The translations under genes were made by a program, and so were the position numbers. Positions 27,649-36,336 of a DNA stretch of 64,000 nucleotides are shown here, piece after piece. This DNA comes from Shinella zoogloeoides (lineage in GTDB: Bacteria; Pseudomonadota; Alphaproteobacteria; Rhizobiales; Rhizobiaceae). The stretch is taken from positions 62,001-126,000 of the forward strand of contig NZ_CP086612.1 of the NCBI RefSeq assembly GCF_020883495.1, in the 5' to 3' direction. How positions within the stretch are numbered: position 1 is the stretch's first letter; each line of letters begins with the position of its first letter. The notes under the pieces were generated by a model. That model was given only the letters and a program-made list of their open reading frames with translations. It was not told the origin of the DNA and made no database searches.

Positions 27649-28740
27649 ATGCATGTGACCGATTATTTCGACCAGTTCGCCACGCGCTACCAGCCCTACA
27701 AGGGCGGGAGCTGGTGCTATGAGGACGGCTGCGTCTATCGCGGCCTGCAGCTCCTTGCCGAAGCGACCGGCGAGGCGCGCTGGAACGACCATCTCCACCG
27801 GCTGATCGACCCGCAGGTGGCCGCGGACGGCACGCTCGCCGGCTACGATCCGATGGAATACAATATCGACAACATCCTCGCCGGCCGCGTGCTCTTCCCG
27901 CTCGCCGAGGCGACCGGGGAGGAACGCTACCGCAAGGCGGCCGGCCGGCTGGCCGACCAGTTGAAGACCCATCCGCGCATCGCCAGCGGCAATTACTGGC
28001 ACAAGAAGCGTTATCCGCATCAGGTCTGGCTCGACGGCCTCTATATGGGCCTGCCCTTCCAGATCGAATATGCCCGGGCGAACCGCCGGCCGGCCCTTGT
28101 CGCCGATGCGCTCCAGCAGCTTTCGACCGCGCTGGCTTTGACCGCCACCCGCAACGGCCTGTACGCGCACGGCTATGACGAAAGCCGCGCGCAGGCCTGG
28201 GCGAACCCCGTCACCGGCCAGTCGCCGGCGGTCTGGGCGCGCGCGGTCGGCTGGCTGGCCATGGCGCTGGCCGACGTGCTGGCGATCCTGCCCGACGACG
28301 CGGCGACCGCCGCGCTGCGGGCGCGCAGCCGGGCGCTGTTCAACGAGATCGCGATCCGCCAGACGAAATCCGGCCTGTGGATGCAGGTGCTCGACGCGCC
28401 GGACCTTGCCGGCAACTATGCCGAAAGCTCGGCGACCGCCATGTTCGCCTATGCGCTGCTGCGCGCCGCAAGGCACGGCCTCTTCGGCAAGGAGGAAGTC
28501 GCCGTCATCGTTCGGACCGGCAAACGGGCGCTCGACGCGCTGCTCGCCACCCGCCTTGCCGCGGGCGAGGACGGCATCGTGCGCTTCACCGGCATCGTCC
28601 ACGTCGCCGGCCTCGGCGGCTTCGATGGCGTCTACCGCGACGGCTCGCCCGCCTACTACCTCACCGAGCCCGTGGTCGCCGACGACGCCAAGGGCGTCGG
28701 GCCGCTGATGATGGCCTATGCGGAGTCCCTGCGGCTTTAG
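27649..28740 (+). CDS. GH105 unsaturated rhamnogalacturonyl hydrolase
   Basis: 363 residues, (alpha/alpha)6 barrel family of YteR. The catalytic Asp is D129 in VWLDGLYMGLPF, and HKKRYPHQ, GQSPAVWARAVGWLAMAL and DGSPAYYLTEPVVADDAKGVGPLM fit the family. It removes the unsaturated galacturonate from the non-reducing end of rhamnogalacturonan fragments, giving 5-keto-4-deoxyuronate for KduI/KduD at 16023-17587. No signal peptide, so it acts on imported oligomers. It starts 9 nt after the GH28 stop. Confidence 0.92.
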   Translation: MHVTDYFDQFATRYQPYKGGSWCYEDGCVYRGLQLLAEATGEARWNDHLHRLIDPQVAADGTLAGYDPMEYNIDNILAGRVLFPLAEATGEERYRKAAGRLADQLKTHPRIASGNYWHKKRYPHQVWLDGLYMGLPFQIEYARANRRPALVADALQQLSTALALTATRNGLYAHGYDESRAQAWANPVTGQSPAVWARAVGWLAMALADVLAILPDDAATAALRARSRALFNEIAIRQTKSGLWMQVLDAPDLAGNYAESSATAMFAYALLRAARHGLFGKEEVAVIVRTGKRALDALLATRLAAGEDGIVRFTGIVHVAGLGGFDGVYRDGSPAYYLTEPVVADDAKGVGPLMMAYAESLRL

Positions 28741-28757
28741 CGCCGGTTGCCTGGTGG

Positions 28758-28810
28758 GATGGCTAGCCATCTTCTGCCATCTTGATGGCTAGCCTGCGGC
28801 GCCTTATATT
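28758..28810 (+). promoter_or_regulatory. vapBC promoter with palindromic operator
   Basis: GATGGCTAGCCATC at 28758-28771 is a perfect 14-bp palindrome; an 11-bp copy GATGGCTAGCC recurs at 28784-28794. A promoter TTGATG (28782-28787), 17-bp spacer, TATATT (28805-28810) overlaps the second copy, as expected for autorepression by the VapB-VapC complex. Confidence 0.6.
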
Positions 28811-28829
28811 GGCGTCAAAGGAGACGGGC

Positions 28830-29078
28830 ATGGCCGCACCGCAACTTTCCGTTCGAAGCTCCAAGGCGCGCGATCTGGCTCACAGGCTGGCCCGCCGCGA
28901 GAACCGCTCGATTGCCGAGGTGGTCGAGCGTGCGCTGGAAGCCTACGAGATTCGCGAGGTGGGGCGGGAGCCCGCGGCGCGCTTCTATGCGCGCCTCAGT
29001 GCTGAAGCGGGGACGGATATCGATCTCGACGCCGTTATCCGGGAAGGCCGCCAGCCGCATCGGGGCCTCGACCTTTGA
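28830..29078 (+). CDS. vapB: VapB-type antitoxin
   Basis: 82 residues: an N-terminal DNA-binding ribbon-helix-helix-like part (APQLSVRSSKARDLAHRLARRENRSIAEVVERALEAY split over residues 3-40) and an acidic C-terminal tail that would wrap the toxin. The start at 28830 is set by AAAGGAGA eight nt upstream. The stop overlaps the vapC start. Confidence 0.88.
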   Translation: MAAPQLSVRSSKARDLAHRLARRENRSIAEVVERALEAYEIREVGREPAARFYARLSAEAGTDIDLDAVIREGRQPHRGLDL

Positions 29079-29488
29079 TCTTTCTCGATACCAATGTCGT
29101 TTCCGAGACGCTGAAGAAAGCGCCGGATGAGGCTGTCATCGCCTGGCTCGTGCGGTTCGATGCGGAACTGGCCTTGCCGACGGTGACCATTGCCGAAATC
29201 GCCTTCGGGATTGCGAAGGTAAGGCCGGACCAGCGTGCCGACCGGCTTGAACAGGGTTTGCTGGAGTGGCGCCGTCGCTTTGCCGACCGCATTTTCGGCT
29301 TCACCGAGGAGGCCGCCATCGCCTATGGCGACATCATGGGCGAGGCGGCGCGCAAGGGTAGGGGCATGTCCGCCCCCGACGGCATGATCGCCGCCATCGC
29401 CCGCATAAACGGCGGCCGCCTTGCGACCCGGAATCGAAAGGATTTCGAGACAGCGGGACTTAACCTCATCTCACCGTGGGAGTTTTGA
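29075..29488 (+). CDS. vapC: VapC-type PIN-domain toxin (ribonuclease)
   Basis: 137 residues. PIN-domain acidic residues are visible: D5 in FLDTNVVSE, the Glu in TIAEIAFGI and the Asp in SAPDGMIAAIA, with RNRKDFETAGL near the end. Start is TTG at 29075, overlapping the vapB stop by 4 nt; no ATG exists upstream of the FLDTN motif. VapC enzymes usually cleave tRNA or rRNA. The module sits between sugar genes and may be a recent insertion. Confidence 0.9.
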   Translation: MIFLDTNVVSETLKKAPDEAVIAWLVRFDAELALPTVTIAEIAFGIAKVRPDQRADRLEQGLLEWRRRFADRIFGFTEEAAIAYGDIMGEAARKGRGMSAPDGMIAAIARINGGRLATRNRKDFETAGLNLISPWEF

Positions 29489-29590
29489 GGCCCCCACGAT
29501 TGATCGTTCTCGATCCGTAGCAAGGCACGGGCGTCGTTGCTATGGTGGGCGGGCGTGGCCGGCGTTCCGGTTCGTTCCAGAGGCGGGCCC

Positions 29591-30877
29591 ATGGATGGCT
29601 TGAGGCAACTTTCGGATGAGGCACTGGTCCTGCGGTTGCAGCGGGCGGCCTTTTCCTATCTGGTCGATTATGCGGATGAGGAGACCGGCCTTGTGGCGGA
29701 TACGTCGCGGCCCGGCTCGCCCTGCAGCATCGCCGTGGTGGGTTTTGCCCTGTCGGCCTATCCCGTGGCGGTGCGGAACGGCTGGATGCCGCGCGCCGAG
29801 GCGGCGGCGCGCACGCTGAAGGTGCTGCGCTTCCTGCAGGGCGGCGTGCAGGGCGAGGCGGCCGACGCCATGGGCCACCGGGGCTTCTTCTATCATTTCC
29901 TCGACATGCGCACGGGCCGGCGCGTCTGGCAATGCGAGCTGTCGCTGATCGACACGGCGCTGCTGATGGCGGGCGTGCTGGTGGCGGGCGGCTATTTCGA
30001 CGGCGGGGGCGAGGAGCGCGAGATCCGCGACCATGCCGACGCGCTCTACCGCCGCGTCGACTGGCGCTGGGCGCAGAACGGCACGGACGGCCTGTCGCAA
30101 GGGTGGAAGCCGGAATGCGGCTTCCTCCATTACGGCTGGGAGGGCTATAACGAGGCGCTGATCCTCTACATTCTCGGGCTGGGATCGCCGACCTTTCCGC
30201 TGACGGCAGGCTGCTACGGGACGTGGAGCCTGACCTATCAGTGGGAGAACCTTCTGGGCCGCAACGTGCTCTATTCCGGCCCGCTATTCACCCATCTCTT
30301 CTCCCATGCCTGGATCGATTTCCGGGGCATCCGCGACGCCTTCATGCGCGAGAAGGGCAGCGATTATTTCGAGAACACGAAAAGCGCCGTCGCCATCCAC
30401 CGCGAATATGGCGAGCGCAACCCTTACGGCTTCGAGGGCTATGGCCGCGATCTCTGGGGCGTGACGGCGGGAGACGGGCCGTCGGTCGCGGCGCTGCGCC
30501 AGAGCGGGCGCGACCGGCGCTTCTACGGCTACATGTCGCGCGGCGTGCCCTACGGGCCGGACGACGGCACGCTCTCGCCCTGGGCGATGCTCGCCACGCT
30601 TCCCTTCACGCCCGAGGCGGCGCTGGCCGGCACGCGCCACCTGCTCGCGCGCTATCCGCAGGTCTGCCCGGGGGACCGCTTTTCCAGCGGCTTCAACCCG
30701 ACGCTGCCGGGAGAGGCGGGCGGCTGGCTGTCCGAGGGATGGTACGGGCTGGACCAGGGTCTCCTCGCCATGTCGCTGGAAAATCATCGCAGCGGACTGA
30801 TCTGGCGGATTTTTCGCGATTGCGGCTATGTGCGCGACGGGCTTGCCCGCGCCGGGTTTGAGGGCGGGTGGTTATAG
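29591..30877 (+). CDS. Glycoamylase-like domain protein (GH144-like)
   Basis: 428 residues of the PF10091 glycoamylase-like type, an (alpha/alpha)6 barrel known from GH144 endo-beta-1,2-glucanases and from the C-terminal domain of cyclic glucan synthases. Blocks seen are GHRGFFYHFLDMRTGRR, ECGFLHYGWEGYNEALILYILGLG, FTHLFSHAWIDFRG, NPYGFEGYGRDLWGVTA and GFNPTLPGEAGGWLSEGWYGLDQG. No signal peptide. The exact substrate cannot be fixed from sequence. Start ATG 29591 has only a weak ribosome site. It abuts the next gene with no spacer. Confidence 0.8.
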   Translation: MDGLRQLSDEALVLRLQRAAFSYLVDYADEETGLVADTSRPGSPCSIAVVGFALSAYPVAVRNGWMPRAEAAARTLKVLRFLQGGVQGEAADAMGHRGFFYHFLDMRTGRRVWQCELSLIDTALLMAGVLVAGGYFDGGGEEREIRDHADALYRRVDWRWAQNGTDGLSQGWKPECGFLHYGWEGYNEALILYILGLGSPTFPLTAGCYGTWSLTYQWENLLGRNVLYSGPLFTHLFSHAWIDFRGIRDAFMREKGSDYFENTKSAVAIHREYGERNPYGFEGYGRDLWGVTAGDGPSVAALRQSGRDRRFYGYMSRGVPYGPDDGTLSPWAMLATLPFTPEAALAGTRHLLARYPQVCPGDRFSSGFNPTLPGEAGGWLSEGWYGLDQGLLAMSLENHRSGLIWRIFRDCGYVRDGLARAGFEGGWL

Positions 30878-32377
30878 ATGCGGCGGCATGAGACAGCATC
30901 GGGATCGGACGACGAGGCGCTTTTGCGCAGGCGCGTGCGCCCGGCGGACTGGCGCCAGCCGGAACCGAAGGCCCTCTACGACCTTGCGATCGTCGGCGCG
31001 GGGCCGGCGGGGCTGGAAGCGGCCGAATGGGCGGCGCGGCGCGGCTTTTCCGTTGCGCTGGTGGAGCGTGAGAACCTTGGCGGAAACTCGCTGAATGCCG
31101 GCTCCGTGCCTTCCAAGGCGCTGATCCGCACGGCGCAGGTGCAGGACGGCATGCGCGAGGCCGATGCCTTCGGCGCGCCGCTGCCGGAAGAACCCTCGCT
31201 CGATTTCGCCGTGGCGATGGCGCGCATGCGCCGCATTCGCGCGCGTGTCGCGGTGTACCATTCGGCGCATGAGCTTGCCGCGCTCGGCATCGATCTGTTC
31301 TTCGGCGCGGCCCGCTTTGCCGGCGCGCATGCGCTTGCGGTCGGCGATGCGCGGCTGTCCTTCCGCAAGGCGCTCGTCGCCACCGGCGCGCGGCCGCACA
31401 TCCCGGATATTCCCGGCCTCGAACAGGCCGGCTACCGCACGAGCGATACCGTCTTCGACATGCCGGCGCTGCCGAAGCGGCTGGCGGTGATGGGCGGCGG
31501 GCCGCTCGGCTGCGAGCTGGGACAGGCCTTCTGCCGGCTCGGCGCGCATGTGACGATCGTGCAGAACGATCCGAAATTCCTGCCCCGCGAGGAGCGCGAC
31601 GCGGCCGAGATACTCTCCTGGGCCATGGCGCGCGACGGCATGGACATTCGCCTCAACACCGTTGTCACCGGCGTGCGGCGGGAGGGGGACACACGGGTCC
31701 TGGAAACCCTTAACAATGCGGTGCGCGGCGAGATCGCGGTCGATGAAATCCTCGTCTGCACCGGGCGGGTGCCCAATGTCGAGGGCCTCGATCTTGCGGC
31801 GGCGGGTGTCGCCTTCGCGCCGGGCCGGGGCATCGTCGTGGACGATTTCCTGTGCAGCACGAACCCGGATATCCATGCTGCCGGCGATGTCTGCCTGCCG
31901 CTGAAATTCACCAATGCCGCTGAGGCCTCGGCGCGCATGGCGGCGCGCAACGCGCTGCAGCAGGCCGGCCTGCGGCATGACGGGGCGGCCATTCCCTGGT
32001 GTACCTTCTGCGACCCGGAGATCGCCCATATCGGCCTTCAGGTCTGGGAGGCCCGCCGGCGCTCTATCCCCATCAAGAGCTATACGGTGATGCTGAGCGA
32101 CGTCGACCGCGCCATCACGGACGGGCAGGAGACCGGCTTCGTCAAGATCCATGTGGCCGAGGGCAGCGACCGGATTCTCGGCGCGACCATCGTCGCCTCG
32201 CGGGCGAGCGAACTGATCAACGAGATGGCCGTCGTCATGAGCACCGGCATCGGCATGGCGGCGCTGGCCGAGGTGGTGCATACCTATCCGGCGCAGTCCC
32301 GCGCGCTCATGCTGGCCGCGCAGGCCTACAGGCGCGATGTCGACGGCGCGGTCCGGCCGCCGCCGCCGTCGGCCTGA
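30878..32377 (+). CDS. Mercuric-reductase-like FAD/NAD(P) oxidoreductase lacking the redox cysteines
   Basis: 499 residues with the glutathione-reductase fold: FAD site VGAGPAGLEAAEWA at about 40-53, NAD(P) site VMGGGPLGCELGQAF and a second FAD block NPDIHAAGDVC. The normal redox pair GGxCxNxGCxPSK is GGNSLNAGSVPSK here, with Ser at both positions (S71, S76). The C-terminal HTYPAQS segment of the dimer interface is kept. It therefore cannot form the usual flavin-disulfide couple and is not a mercuric reductase; a direct flavin-based reaction is likely. Its start follows the glycoamylase-like stop immediately, so the two are co-translated. Its last 52 bp overlap the opposite-strand gene. Confidence 0.85.
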   Translation: MRRHETASGSDDEALLRRRVRPADWRQPEPKALYDLAIVGAGPAGLEAAEWAARRGFSVALVERENLGGNSLNAGSVPSKALIRTAQVQDGMREADAFGAPLPEEPSLDFAVAMARMRRIRARVAVYHSAHELAALGIDLFFGAARFAGAHALAVGDARLSFRKALVATGARPHIPDIPGLEQAGYRTSDTVFDMPALPKRLAVMGGGPLGCELGQAFCRLGAHVTIVQNDPKFLPREERDAAEILSWAMARDGMDIRLNTVVTGVRREGDTRVLETLNNAVRGEIAVDEILVCTGRVPNVEGLDLAAAGVAFAPGRGIVVDDFLCSTNPDIHAAGDVCLPLKFTNAAEASARMAARNALQQAGLRHDGAAIPWCTFCDPEIAHIGLQVWEARRRSIPIKSYTVMLSDVDRAITDGQETGFVKIHVAEGSDRILGATIVASRASELINEMAVVMSTGIGMAALAEVVHTYPAQSRALMLAAQAYRRDVDGAVRPPPPSA

Positions 32378-34116
32378 ACGGGCAGCAGGCGAAGGGTGCG
32401 GGTGAAGAGGCCCGTCCGGTCCTCCCCGGCTCCCATGGCAAGGACCGCCGCTTGCGCCAGATCGCTGCGCAGCAGGGATGCCGCCCTCTCTCCGTCCTTG
32501 CCGGCCAGGAGGTCGTCCACGTCGTCGATCACGATCCAGCGCGGGCGGTGCAGCAGAAGCTGCGCGAGGCTCAGCATGCGCCGCTCGTCATTGCCGAATT
32601 CGTGCTCCCAGCGGGCGCTGCGGTCGAGCGACGGGATGAGGCGTTCCAGCCCCGCCCGCCGCAGGGCGTCGCCGATTGCGTCGTCCGGATAGGCGTCGGC
32701 GTCGCGCGGATAGCTGAGGGCGGCGCGCAGCGTGCCGGAGGGCAGGTAGGGATCGCGCACCAGGAAGGCCATGCCGCCGTCTTCCGGCAGGCGGATGCCG
32801 CCATGGCCGCGGCACCACAGGCCGGCGAGCGTGTGCGTCAGCAGCGTCTTGCCGGCCCCCATCGCACCCGTGACCAGCACGCGCTCGCCGGGGCGGATCG
32901 TCACCAGCGGCTCCGACAGGCGCACCGCGCCGGTGGGCGTCTCCATTTCAAGGCCGTCGAGCACGATGGCCGGCTCGGGCGAGCGGGTGAGCGCGACGCG
33001 GCTTGCCGCGTCGTCGGCCTTTTCGGCATCGAGCAGCGCGAGCCGGAAGGCGGCCACCCGGCGCAGCGTCGCCCGCCAGTCCGCAATGGCGCCGATATTG
33101 TCGACGAACCAGCGCAGCGAGGCATGGAACTGGTTGAAGGCGCCGACGGCCATCATCAGCCCGCCGAAGGTCATGTCGCCGCCGAAATAGACCGGCGCGG
33201 CGATGACGATGGGCGCGACGATGGTCAGCCAGCCATAGCCGGAGGTGACCCAGGCGAGGCGCACCATGGCGGAGACGATGCGGCGCGCGGCGGCGATGAC
33301 GGCGGCAAGGTCGCGTTGCAGCCGCCTTGCCTCGTCGGCCTCGCCGGCGGAGACGGAGATGGCGTCGATCTGCTCGTTCACCCGCACGAGGGAATAGCGC
33401 AGGTCCGCCTCGCGCGCGTAGCGCTCGCCGTTGAGGGCGATCAGCGGCCGGCCGACCATCCAGCTCAGCCAGGAGGCCGTGCCCGAATAGAGGATCGCCG
33501 CCCAGACCATGTAGCCGGGAATCTGGAAGGCCTCGCCCCACAGGTGGAAGACGAAGCCCGAGGACAGCGCCCAGAGCACGCCGACGAAGCTGGCGAGCAG
33601 CACGCTTGCCTGAAGCAGGCCGACGCCGAGATCCACGGAAAGGTCGCTGAGATGGTGCGCGTCCTCGTGCAGCCGCTGGTCGGGATTGACGCCGATCTGC
33701 CCCTGCCGCGCCACGCGGAAGGCGCGCCCGGGGGCAAGCCATGTGTCGATCATGTCGCGCGTCAGCGCTTCCCGCAGCTTCAGGTGCAGCATCTGGTTGA
33801 GCCAGAGCTGCGCGATGTTGAGGGCGAGCAGCGCCCCGGCGATTTCGAGGAAGACGAGGAGCTGGGCGAGGAAGGCCGGCAGGTCGCGGCGTTGCAGCGC
33901 GTCGTAGAACGGCTTGTTCCAGCCGTTGAGCACGATCTGCCCATAGGCCGTGGCGAGGATGACCGCGAAGATGCCCGCGGCGATGAGGACCAGCGGTCGG
34001 CGCAGCGGCGATGCGCCAAGGGCGTCCGCCATGGTGGCCAGATACTGGCGCAGCCGCCGCTCCCCGGTGTCGCCGGGTGCTGCGCGGGCCGCGATGCCGG
34101 CGCTGTCCTTGGTCAT
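32326..34116 (-). CDS. SbmA/BacA-like (YddA-type) ABC transporter with a degenerate ATPase domain
   Basis: 596 residues: six-helix SbmA_BacA-type membrane domain (about 35-350, with NGWNKPFYDALQRRDL, NPDQRLHEDAHHLSDLSVDLG, NQFHASLRWFVDNIGAIADWRATLRRV) and a C-terminal nucleotide-binding domain. Walker A is present (TGAMGAGKT, Lys 423). The signature reads FGNDERRMLSLAQ instead of LSxGEQQR, and Walker B reads WIVIDDVDD, with Asp where the catalytic Glu is expected. ATP hydrolysis may be impaired or altered. Relatives import peptides or affect envelope lipids. Overlaps the flavoprotein gene tail-to-tail. Confidence 0.88.
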   Translation of the reverse strand: MTKDSAGIAARAAPGDTGERRLRQYLATMADALGASPLRRPLVLIAAGIFAVILATAYGQIVLNGWNKPFYDALQRRDLPAFLAQLLVFLEIAGALLALNIAQLWLNQMLHLKLREALTRDMIDTWLAPGRAFRVARQGQIGVNPDQRLHEDAHHLSDLSVDLGVGLLQASVLLASFVGVLWALSSGFVFHLWGEAFQIPGYMVWAAILYSGTASWLSWMVGRPLIALNGERYAREADLRYSLVRVNEQIDAISVSAGEADEARRLQRDLAAVIAAARRIVSAMVRLAWVTSGYGWLTIVAPIVIAAPVYFGGDMTFGGLMMAVGAFNQFHASLRWFVDNIGAIADWRATLRRVAAFRLALLDAEKADDAASRVALTRSPEPAIVLDGLEMETPTGAVRLSEPLVTIRPGERVLVTGAMGAGKTLLTHTLAGLWCRGHGGIRLPEDGGMAFLVRDPYLPSGTLRAALSYPRDADAYPDDAIGDALRRAGLERLIPSLDRSARWEHEFGNDERRMLSLAQLLLHRPRWIVIDDVDDLLAGKDGERAASLLRSDLAQAAVLAMGAGEDRTGLFTRTLRLLPVQADGGGGRTAPSTSRL

Positions 34117-34200
34117 GCTGAGGCCTCTTCAGAGAACGTCAGGTGACTATAGCGCACCTGCCGGCCCCGTCCATTCGGGGCGAGGCCTCCGGGGCGGGAG

Positions 34201-34227
34201 AATGCCGGGCGGGCCGCGCCCGGCATT
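34201..34227 (-). terminator. Terminator hairpin of the eryH-eryI operon
   Basis: AATGCCGGGCG and CGCCCGGCATT form a perfect 11-bp stem with a 5-nt loop, five nt after the eryI stop on the minus strand. It is flanked by A-rich and T-containing sequence (ATTCT), giving a short intrinsic terminator. Confidence 0.65.
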
Positions 34228-34231
34228 TGCC

Positions 34232-34687
34232 TTATTTTGCCTGGTACTTCGCGCCGACCGCGTCGATCGCCTCGACATTGCCGGCCGAGCGGCCGTTTTC
34301 GTCGAAGGTCTGGGCGAGGTAGGCGTCGGCGATGGCCTTGGCCAGTTCCGGACCGATGACGCGGGCGCCCATGGTGATGATCTGGGCGTTGTTGGACAGG
34401 GCGGCGCGCTCGGCCGAATAGGTGTCGTGGGTCAGCGCGGCGCGGATGCCCGGCACCTTGTTGGCCGAGATGCAGACGCCGATGCCGGTGCCGCAGACGA
34501 GGATCGCCCGGTCGTATTCGCCGGCGATCACGGCGGAGGCGACGCGGTCGGAGAGATTGGCGTAGAAGGCGTCCGGCCCGGCGTCGGTGCGCGAGATTTC
34601 GGAGACGTCGTGGCTGGCCTTCAGGTGATCGGCGAGGATCTTTGCGAGGCCTTCGCCTGCGCTGTCGCCGGCAATAGCGAGTTTCAT
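34232..34687 (-). CDS. eryI: EryI: D-erythrulose 4-phosphate isomerase (RpiB family)
   Basis: 151 residues of the RpiB/LacAB fold, with active-site Cys C65 in [15 protein letters not shown] and [17 protein letters not shown]. In Brucella the homologue (RpiB, renamed EryI) makes D-erythrose 4-phosphate, the last step of erythritol breakdown. Located 26 nt downstream of eryH in the order deoR-eryH-eryI known from Brucella and rhizobia. Confidence 0.92.
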   Translation of the reverse strand: MKLAIAGDSAGEGLAKILADHLKASHDVSEISRTDAGPDAFYANLSDRVASAVIAGEYDRAILVCGTGIGVCISANKVPGIRAALTHDTYSAERAALSNNAQIITMGARVIGPELAKAIADAYLAQTFDENGRSAGNVEAIDAVGAKYQAK

Positions 34688-34713
34688 GGGAGTGCTCCTT
34701 CTCGAATGGTGGC

Positions 34714-35484
34714 TCAGATGGTGGCGGCCACGCGCACCAGGATGTCGAGATAACCCTCGACCTTCCAGGCCGAGCGGCCGATGAACAGCCCGTCGATATG
34801 CGGGCAGGCGATCAGTTCGGCGCAGTTCTGCGGGTTGACGGAACCGCCGTAGAGGCAGGGGACGGCACGGCCGAGAACGCCGCGCGCCACTTCGGCGATC
34901 TCGGCATGGCGGGCGTCCGCATAGTCCGCGCTGGCCGGAATGCCCTTCTCGCCGATTGCCCAGACGGGCTCGTAGGCCAGGAGGACCGGGGCCTGTTTCT
35001 GCGCGCCCTCCAGCCGGCCGAGCGCGCCGCGGACCTGCCGCGCCAGCACGTCGGCGGCGCGGCCGCCCTCACGGTCGGCCAGCGTCTCGCCGATGCAGAT
35101 CAGCGGCACGAGGCCGTGGCGCACGGCGGCCTCGGCCTTGAGGCCGACCGTCTCGTCCGTTTCGCCGAAATGCTCGCGCCGCTCGGAATGGCCGAGTTCG
35201 ACGAGGTCGAGGCCGCAGTCCTTCAGCATGAGCGGCGAGACCTCGCCGGTCCAGGCGCCCTCGTCGGCCCAGTGCATGTTCTGCGCGCCCACCTTGACGG
35301 AGGTGCCGGCCAGCATCGCCTTGACCTCGCGCACGGCGGTGAAGGGCGGGATGACGAAGCGCTGGACGCGGGGATCGCGGCCGCTGTCGGCAGCCTTCAG
35401 GCCCTCGGCGAAGGTCTTCGCCTCGGCCAGCGTCTTGTTCATCTTCCAGCTCGTGCCGACCCACACATTGCGGCCCTGGCTCAT
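34714..35484 (-). CDS. eryH: EryH: L-erythrulose 1-phosphate isomerase (TpiA2)
   Basis: 256 residues of triosephosphate isomerase type: Lys in TSWKMNK, catalytic His in [12 protein letters not shown], catalytic Glu in YEPVWAIG and the phosphate-binding [17 protein letters not shown] replaces the GGNWKMN of true TPI, as in the tetrulose-specific paralogue. It interconverts L-erythrulose 1-phosphate and D-erythrulose 4-phosphate. It overlaps the deoR stop by 4 bp. It is also a plausible consumer of the OiaX product made by the genes at 61740. Confidence 0.92.
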   Translation of the reverse strand: MSQGRNVWVGTSWKMNKTLAEAKTFAEGLKAADSGRDPRVQRFVIPPFTAVREVKAMLAGTSVKVGAQNMHWADEGAWTGEVSPLMLKDCGLDLVELGHSERREHFGETDETVGLKAEAAVRHGLVPLICIGETLADREGGRAADVLARQVRGALGRLEGAQKQAPVLLAYEPVWAIGEKGIPASADYADARHAEIAEVARGVLGRAVPCLYGGSVNPQNCAELIACPHIDGLFIGRSAWKVEGYLDILVRVAATI

Positions 35485-36266
35485 GTCGTCGTCTCCTTGG
35501 CGATGCGCACCACGGTTGCCTCGCCAAGCTCGGCGGCGGTGTCGTGGGGCAGGGGTTTGTCCGAGATGACGGTGTCGAACTCGGTAAGGTCGGCCAGCAC
35601 ATGCAGCGCCGTATGGCCGAAGCGGCGGTTGTTGATCAGCAGGCAGGTCTGGCTGCTCGCGCGCATCATCGCCCGCTTGCTGCGCACCACGGCCTCGTCC
35701 ATGTGATAGGCGAGACGGCCGGCCGCGGCCGGGGCCGAGATAAAGGCGATATCGGCGCGCAGGCGCGACAGCGCCTCCTCCGCGACGATGCCGAAATAGG
35801 CGTTGAACCGCACGGAATAGACACCGCCGAGCGCGATCAGCGTCACGCCGGAAAGGCCCTTCGCGCGCTCCATGATCGCGGCATTGTTGGTGACGAGGGT
35901 GATGGGCTTGTGCGTCTGCGCCAGCAGGTCGCCGAGCACCGCGGCCATCGAGCCGTCGTTGATCATCACGGTCATGCCCGGCTCGACCAGCGCGGCGGCG
36001 GTCTCGGCCAGCGCGCGCTTCACGTCGGCTTCCTGCCGTTCGCGGAAGCGGAAGTCGCTCTCGAACTGGGTGCCGGCGTCGATGGTCGCGCCGCCGCGCA
36101 CCTTGCGCAGCACGCCGGCCCGCTCCAGTTCGTCCAGGTCGCGGTGAACGGTCATCCTGGAGACGCCGAAACGCGCGGCGATGTCGTCCAGCTCGACGGC
36201 CCGGCTCTCGACGAGAAGATTGATGATCTCCTGCCTGCGCTCTTCCCGCTTCACCGCACCCTCCAT
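35481..36266 (-). CDS. DeoR-family regulator of the eryH-eryI unit
   Basis: 261 residues: N-terminal DeoR helix-turn-helix (RREERRQEI-like start, VELDDIAARFGVSRMTVHRDLDELERAGVLRKVRGGA) and a C-terminal sugar-phosphate sensor domain with INDGSMAAVLG and VTNNAAIM. First gene of the deoR-eryH-eryI operon, directly after a perfect palindrome at 36278-36293, so autoregulation is likely. A phosphorylated tetrulose is the natural effector candidate. Confidence 0.9.
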   Translation of the reverse strand: MEGAVKREERRQEIINLLVESRAVELDDIAARFGVSRMTVHRDLDELERAGVLRKVRGGATIDAGTQFESDFRFRERQEADVKRALAETAAALVEPGMTVMINDGSMAAVLGDLLAQTHKPITLVTNNAAIMERAKGLSGVTLIALGGVYSVRFNAYFGIVAEEALSRLRADIAFISAPAAAGRLAYHMDEAVVRSKRAMMRASSQTCLLINNRRFGHTALHVLADLTEFDTVISDKPLPHDTAAELGEATVVRIAKETTT

Positions 36267-36277
36267 CCCGCGCTGTG

Positions 36278-36293
36278 GATGTTATATAACATC
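36278..36293. promoter_or_regulatory. Perfect 16-bp palindrome, candidate DeoR operator
   Basis: GATGTTATATAACATC is its own reverse complement. It lies 12 nt upstream of the deoR start in the 70-bp gap after eryD; a related element GATTATAACAC follows at 36304-36314. The position close to the start fits a repressor site. Confidence 0.6.
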
Positions 36294-36336
36294 GTTCTTC
36301 CCGGATTATAACACGAATAATGTGAATTTGTGATTT

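Noticed and set aside
30878..32377. Mercuric reductase
   Set aside because: Both redox cysteines are serine and no C-terminal vicinal Cys pair or mer genes are present.
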